Origin: Endoryza foliicola
GTDB lineage: Bacteria > Bacteroidota > Bacteroidia > Chitinophagales > Chitinophagaceae
Length of the DNA: 64,000 nucleotides
Direction of reading: 5' to 3'
Assembly: GCA_965226965.1 (NCBI GenBank)
Contig: OZ245715.1
Coordinates: 3,782,001-3,846,000, forward strand
Both the position numbers and the translations under genes were made by a program. Positions 61,514 through 64,000 of this stretch are shown piece by piece. The notes below the pieces were generated by a model that was not told the DNA's origin, did not search any database, and saw nothing but the letters and a program-made list of their open reading frames with translations. How positions within the stretch are numbered: the first letter of the stretch is position 1; each line of letters opens with the position of its first letter.

Positions 61514-62143
61514 CTGAAAAAAACGACATCAAAATCGCTCTTTGCAGTCTCCCCCACTATCGGCATTGCCGTATTTATTTTATTGTACTTTATCGCCACA
61601 CTATTATATCCCGGAGGATCGGATTTCGACAAAAACACTATTGGCTTTAGCTGGACCCACAACTACTGGTGCAACCTTCTGAATACCACCGCAATTAACG
61701 GATTGTCAAACGCCGCTCAACCAGTTGCAATTGCAGCGATGATTGTATTAGCAATCGCTCTCGCACTCTTCTGGTGGATTTATGCTAGCATCCCCCAATT
61801 CCCTGTAGCTCAACGTAAGTTTCTTCGAGGTAGTGCAATTGCATCAATGCTAATAGCCGCTCTGCTGGCAACCTCTTTGCCGCACGATTTCATCATCAAT
61901 GCCGCAAGTCTATTTGGAATGATAGCAGTCTCTCTCACACTTATCGGACTCTACAAAAGCAAGTGGGATGCAGTTCTGACATGGGGTTTTATCAACATTC
62001 TATTGGTAATTGCCAATAATGTACTATATTATAACAGCAATCTTATTCAATTCCTACCCATTGTTCAAAAAATCAGCTTCGCAAGTTATCTGCTTTGGTT
62101 CAGTAGCATCAATATCAAACAATTCAAGAGTGCTTCACCATGA
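61514..62143 (+). CDS. DUF998-like membrane protein, probable CTG start
   Basis: An integral-membrane protein of about 209 residues with six predicted spans and the DUF998-like feature PGGSDFDKNTIGFSWTHNYWCNLL after the first span. Reading from the first TTG (61583) would remove half of the first span. In-frame upstream codons give a normal start region, CTG-AAA-AAA-ACG (LKKTTSKSLFAV), at 61514 just after the TACCTTTC box. CTG is therefore the probable, unusual, start. The stop overlaps a possible ATG of the next gene (ATGA). Confidence 0.74.
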   Translation: MKKTTSKSLFAVSPTIGIAVFILLYFIATLLYPGGSDFDKNTIGFSWTHNYWCNLLNTTAINGLSNAAQPVAIAAMIVLAIALALFWWIYASIPQFPVAQRKFLRGSAIASMLIAALLATSLPHDFIINAASLFGMIAVSLTLIGLYKSKWDAVLTWGFINILLVIANNVLYYNSNLIQFLPIVQKISFASYLLWFSSINIKQFKSASP

Positions 62144-62172
62144 GTGACCCACTCAAGCTAACTCAACGTTGT

Positions 62173-63357
62173 ATGAAATACTTCTGCTCGTTTCTATTGC
62201 TTTTTTTCAGCATAACCGTCATGGCACAAATGGGAGGTATCCTCCGACTCGACCGCACAATGGTGAGCGTTGCAGCTGCCGATAGTTTCATCAAAAAAAC
62301 GCTTGAGGATTCAAAAGTTCAAGGAGCTGCTATTGCCATCATCAATGGAAACAAGCCGGTGTTTTTAAGAGCCTATGGCTATCGCAACCAACCAGCAGGC
62401 GAAAAACTCGATACCGCCACCATCATGTACGCCGCCTCCTTCAGCAAAGCCGTTTTTGGCTACCTCTGCATGATGTTGGCGCAAGATGGACTGCTCAATT
62501 TAGACAAACCCATCGCATCCTACCTAAAAAAACCAATTGCAGCATACGAGTATTTCGCCGACCTGCAATCGGATGAACGATGGAAGAAGATAACACCGAG
62601 AATGTGCTTGTCTCACACCACCGGTCTTCCCAATGTACGCTGGTTCAGTCCCATTACAGGTGAAGAAGACACAGCAGGTATAATGAAAATCTATTTCGAA
62701 CCAGGCTCTAAATATGCTTATTCAGGAGAAGGCTTCAAATTGCTTCAACTAGCCATCGAAGAAAGCACAGGAAGAACAGTTGACGATTGGGCCACCGAAA
62801 AAATATTCAAACCCTTCGGCATGTACCGAACGGGATATATATGGCACAATGATTTTGGTGACGACAATGTAGCTGTTGGTCATACTCAGAATGGATTGAT
62901 CGATAAAAAGAAAAAACGCACTGAAGCAGCGGCCGGTGGTTCCATGGTAACTACCATCGCCGACTATGCGCGATTTACCCAAGCCGTTCTTCAACACAAG
63001 GGCTTGACTAAAAAATGGTTTGACGAACTCACTACACCACAAATTAAAATAAAGTCGGTGGTGCAATTTCCACCCATTACTACTGAAACCACAACAGAGA
63101 ATAATTCAATTAATTTGAGTTATGGACTCGGTTGGGGCATTATTTTCTGCAAAAATGGAAAAGCTATTTTCAAAGAAGGAAACGGAGGTGCTTGGAGAAA
63201 TTACACGATCAATTTCTTGGAGCAAGGAACTGCCTTTGTAATCCTCAGCAATGATGAAAATGGCGAGAGTATCTTCCAGCCCATTATTGATACACTTATT
63301 GGACCTACTTGTATTCCCTGGAAATGGAATGGATATGTTCCCTATAATAAAAAATAG
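62173..63357 (+). CDS. Serine hydrolase, beta-lactamase-fold (class C/esterase type)
   Basis: A 394-residue exported protein. ATG at 62173 gives a signal peptide ending VMAQ (residue 19); the ATG at 62140 overlaps the preceding stop. S89-x-x-K92 (SFSK in AASFSKAVFGY) is the catalytic pair and Y-S-G in KYAYSGEG the second motif, as in the class C/esterase/D-aminopeptidase group. The true substrate (peptide, ester or beta-lactam) is not known. It probably shares a transcript with the membrane protein upstream. Confidence 0.9.
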   Translation: MKYFCSFLLLFFSITVMAQMGGILRLDRTMVSVAAADSFIKKTLEDSKVQGAAIAIINGNKPVFLRAYGYRNQPAGEKLDTATIMYAASFSKAVFGYLCMMLAQDGLLNLDKPIASYLKKPIAAYEYFADLQSDERWKKITPRMCLSHTTGLPNVRWFSPITGEEDTAGIMKIYFEPGSKYAYSGEGFKLLQLAIEESTGRTVDDWATEKIFKPFGMYRTGYIWHNDFGDDNVAVGHTQNGLIDKKKKRTEAAAGGSMVTTIADYARFTQAVLQHKGLTKKWFDELTTPQIKIKSVVQFPPITTETTTENNSINLSYGLGWGIIFCKNGKAIFKEGNGGAWRNYTINFLEQGTAFVILSNDENGESIFQPIIDTLIGPTCIPWKWNGYVPYNKK

Positions 63358-63445
63358 CGTAAATTTCACTACTAGAAAATAGGTTTCTGCCGCTCATATC
63401 TGAGGCGCCTTTATCCTCTGAAATCCATTCACCAAAACACTTGCA

Positions 63446-64000
63446 ATGGAAAAGTACAAATCACTTCATCTTTGGATGATCATACCCATGAGCTTCATGC
63501 AATTTGGGATCTTTAGAGACTATTGGGGAGACTTCAGCGACAATGCTTGGTCGGTGCATGTTCATTACTGGACCGGAACCGCTTGGTACCTCTACCTTAT
63601 TTTACAACCTTATTGGGCTACTCATGGACAATTGGCTCGGCACAGAACGAATGGCATCATCGGAATGTTCCTTGCCGGTGGCGTGTGCATCACTGCTTTG
63701 AGCATGATGCATCGTGATCTTCTTAATGCGCAACACGCGGCGGAAAGAGCGAACGATTTTGGTCCCTTCCAACCTTGGTTCTTTATGGGTGTTGCCGCCG
63801 TTGAAATAGTAATGATGTTGGCTTTTGGATTTGCTATTATCCAAAGCATCATCCATCGAAAAAAATTAGAAAATCATGCCTGGTGGTTGATTTCAACCGT
63901 GTTTATCATTATGATGCCGGCCTTGGGTAGAGGGGTTCAAAATATTTACGTGGGATTGCACGCTGATCAGTGGCCTAATATCAATATTATGACTCCTATT
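63446..64000 (+). CDS. Multi-span membrane protein, runs off the window
   Basis: An ATG-started frame runs without a stop through the end of the window (at least 185 residues). The protein begins MEKYKSLHLWMIIPMSFMQFG, with hydrophobic segments near 10-22, 42-57, 68-88, 112-135 and 145-163. Histidines and tryptophans lie at the ends of segments (VHVHYWTGTAW, PYWATHGQ, HRDLL), which could be ligand or cofactor sites. The family is not recognised from this part. Confidence 0.7.
   Translation, partial: MEKYKSLHLWMIIPMSFMQFGIFRDYWGDFSDNAWSVHVHYWTGTAWYLYLILQPYWATHGQLARHRTNGIIGMFLAGGVCITALSMMHRDLLNAQHAAERANDFGPFQPWFFMGVAAVEIVMMLAFGFAIIQSIIHRKKLENHAWWLISTVFIIMMPALGRGVQNIYVGLHADQWPNINIMTPI

Overview
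The window looks like chromosomal DNA of a member of the Bacteroidota, probably near Chitinophagaceae. The evidence is A+T-rich DNA, -7 boxes of the TAnnTTTG type with TTTG about 20 bases upstream, many short lipoproteins and secreted proteins of unknown function, and the families DUF2004, DUF2199, DUF2200, GDCCVxC and GH95. No rRNA or tRNA gene was seen. Almost every supported gene lies on the + strand. The exceptions are a small membrane protein near 42.7 kb, a secreted protein near 60 kb and the two GIY-YIG genes inside repeats.

Region 1 (0.7-12.9 kb) is the most striking. A Xer-type tyrosine recombinase is followed, in the same direction, by short one- to three-gene units. The units are separated by long imperfect palindromes whose outer ends resemble the R''/L'' and L'/R' boxes of integron attC sites (5' CAGCYAAC-type, 3' GTTNGCYNCAA-type). 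The recombinase lacks room for the extra segment typical of IntI and carries an added N-terminal domain. I read this as an integron-like cassette array with a non-IntI recombinase. Its cargo includes a mercury-transport operon with its own operator and promoter, a two-gene DUF488 unit that may be a defence or toxin-antitoxin system, a Reg_prop propeller protein and several unknown secreted proteins.

Region 2 (13-25.7 kb) holds single genes: RDD and DUF2199 proteins, several alpha/beta hydrolases, a fatty-acid hydroxylase/sterol desaturase, an AraC-type regulator and small secreted proteins. From 17.5 to 28.4 kb it is invaded by two dispersed hairpin elements. One has long inverted arms and, in two copies within a 998-base tandem duplication, encloses a GIY-YIG endonuclease gene.

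Region 3 (28.7-50 kb) contains a TRIC-type channel, TonB-C-like protein, GNATs, a P1 peptidase, a stand-alone HEAAH metallopeptidase, DUF2200 and DUF2004 proteins, VOC proteins, a THEM6-like thioesterase, a membrane-anchored LAS-type peptidase and an S41 peptidase. Between 38.1 and 39.1 kb lies a higher-order tandem array of palindromes.

Region 4 (50-64 kb) begins with a resistance-like group: an Arr rifampin ADP-ribosyltransferase, a RibD/DHFR-like reductase, a subclass B1-like metallo-beta-lactamase and a nucleotidyltransferase. It continues with a CPBP protease, a GH95 alpha-L-fucosidase, a PNPOx-like flavoprotein, a DUF998-like membrane protein, a beta-lactamase-fold serine hydrolase and a multi-membrane-span protein that runs off the end. 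Several unrelated genes in regions 3 and 4 share an upstream motif at a fixed distance from the -7 box, which suggests a common activator.
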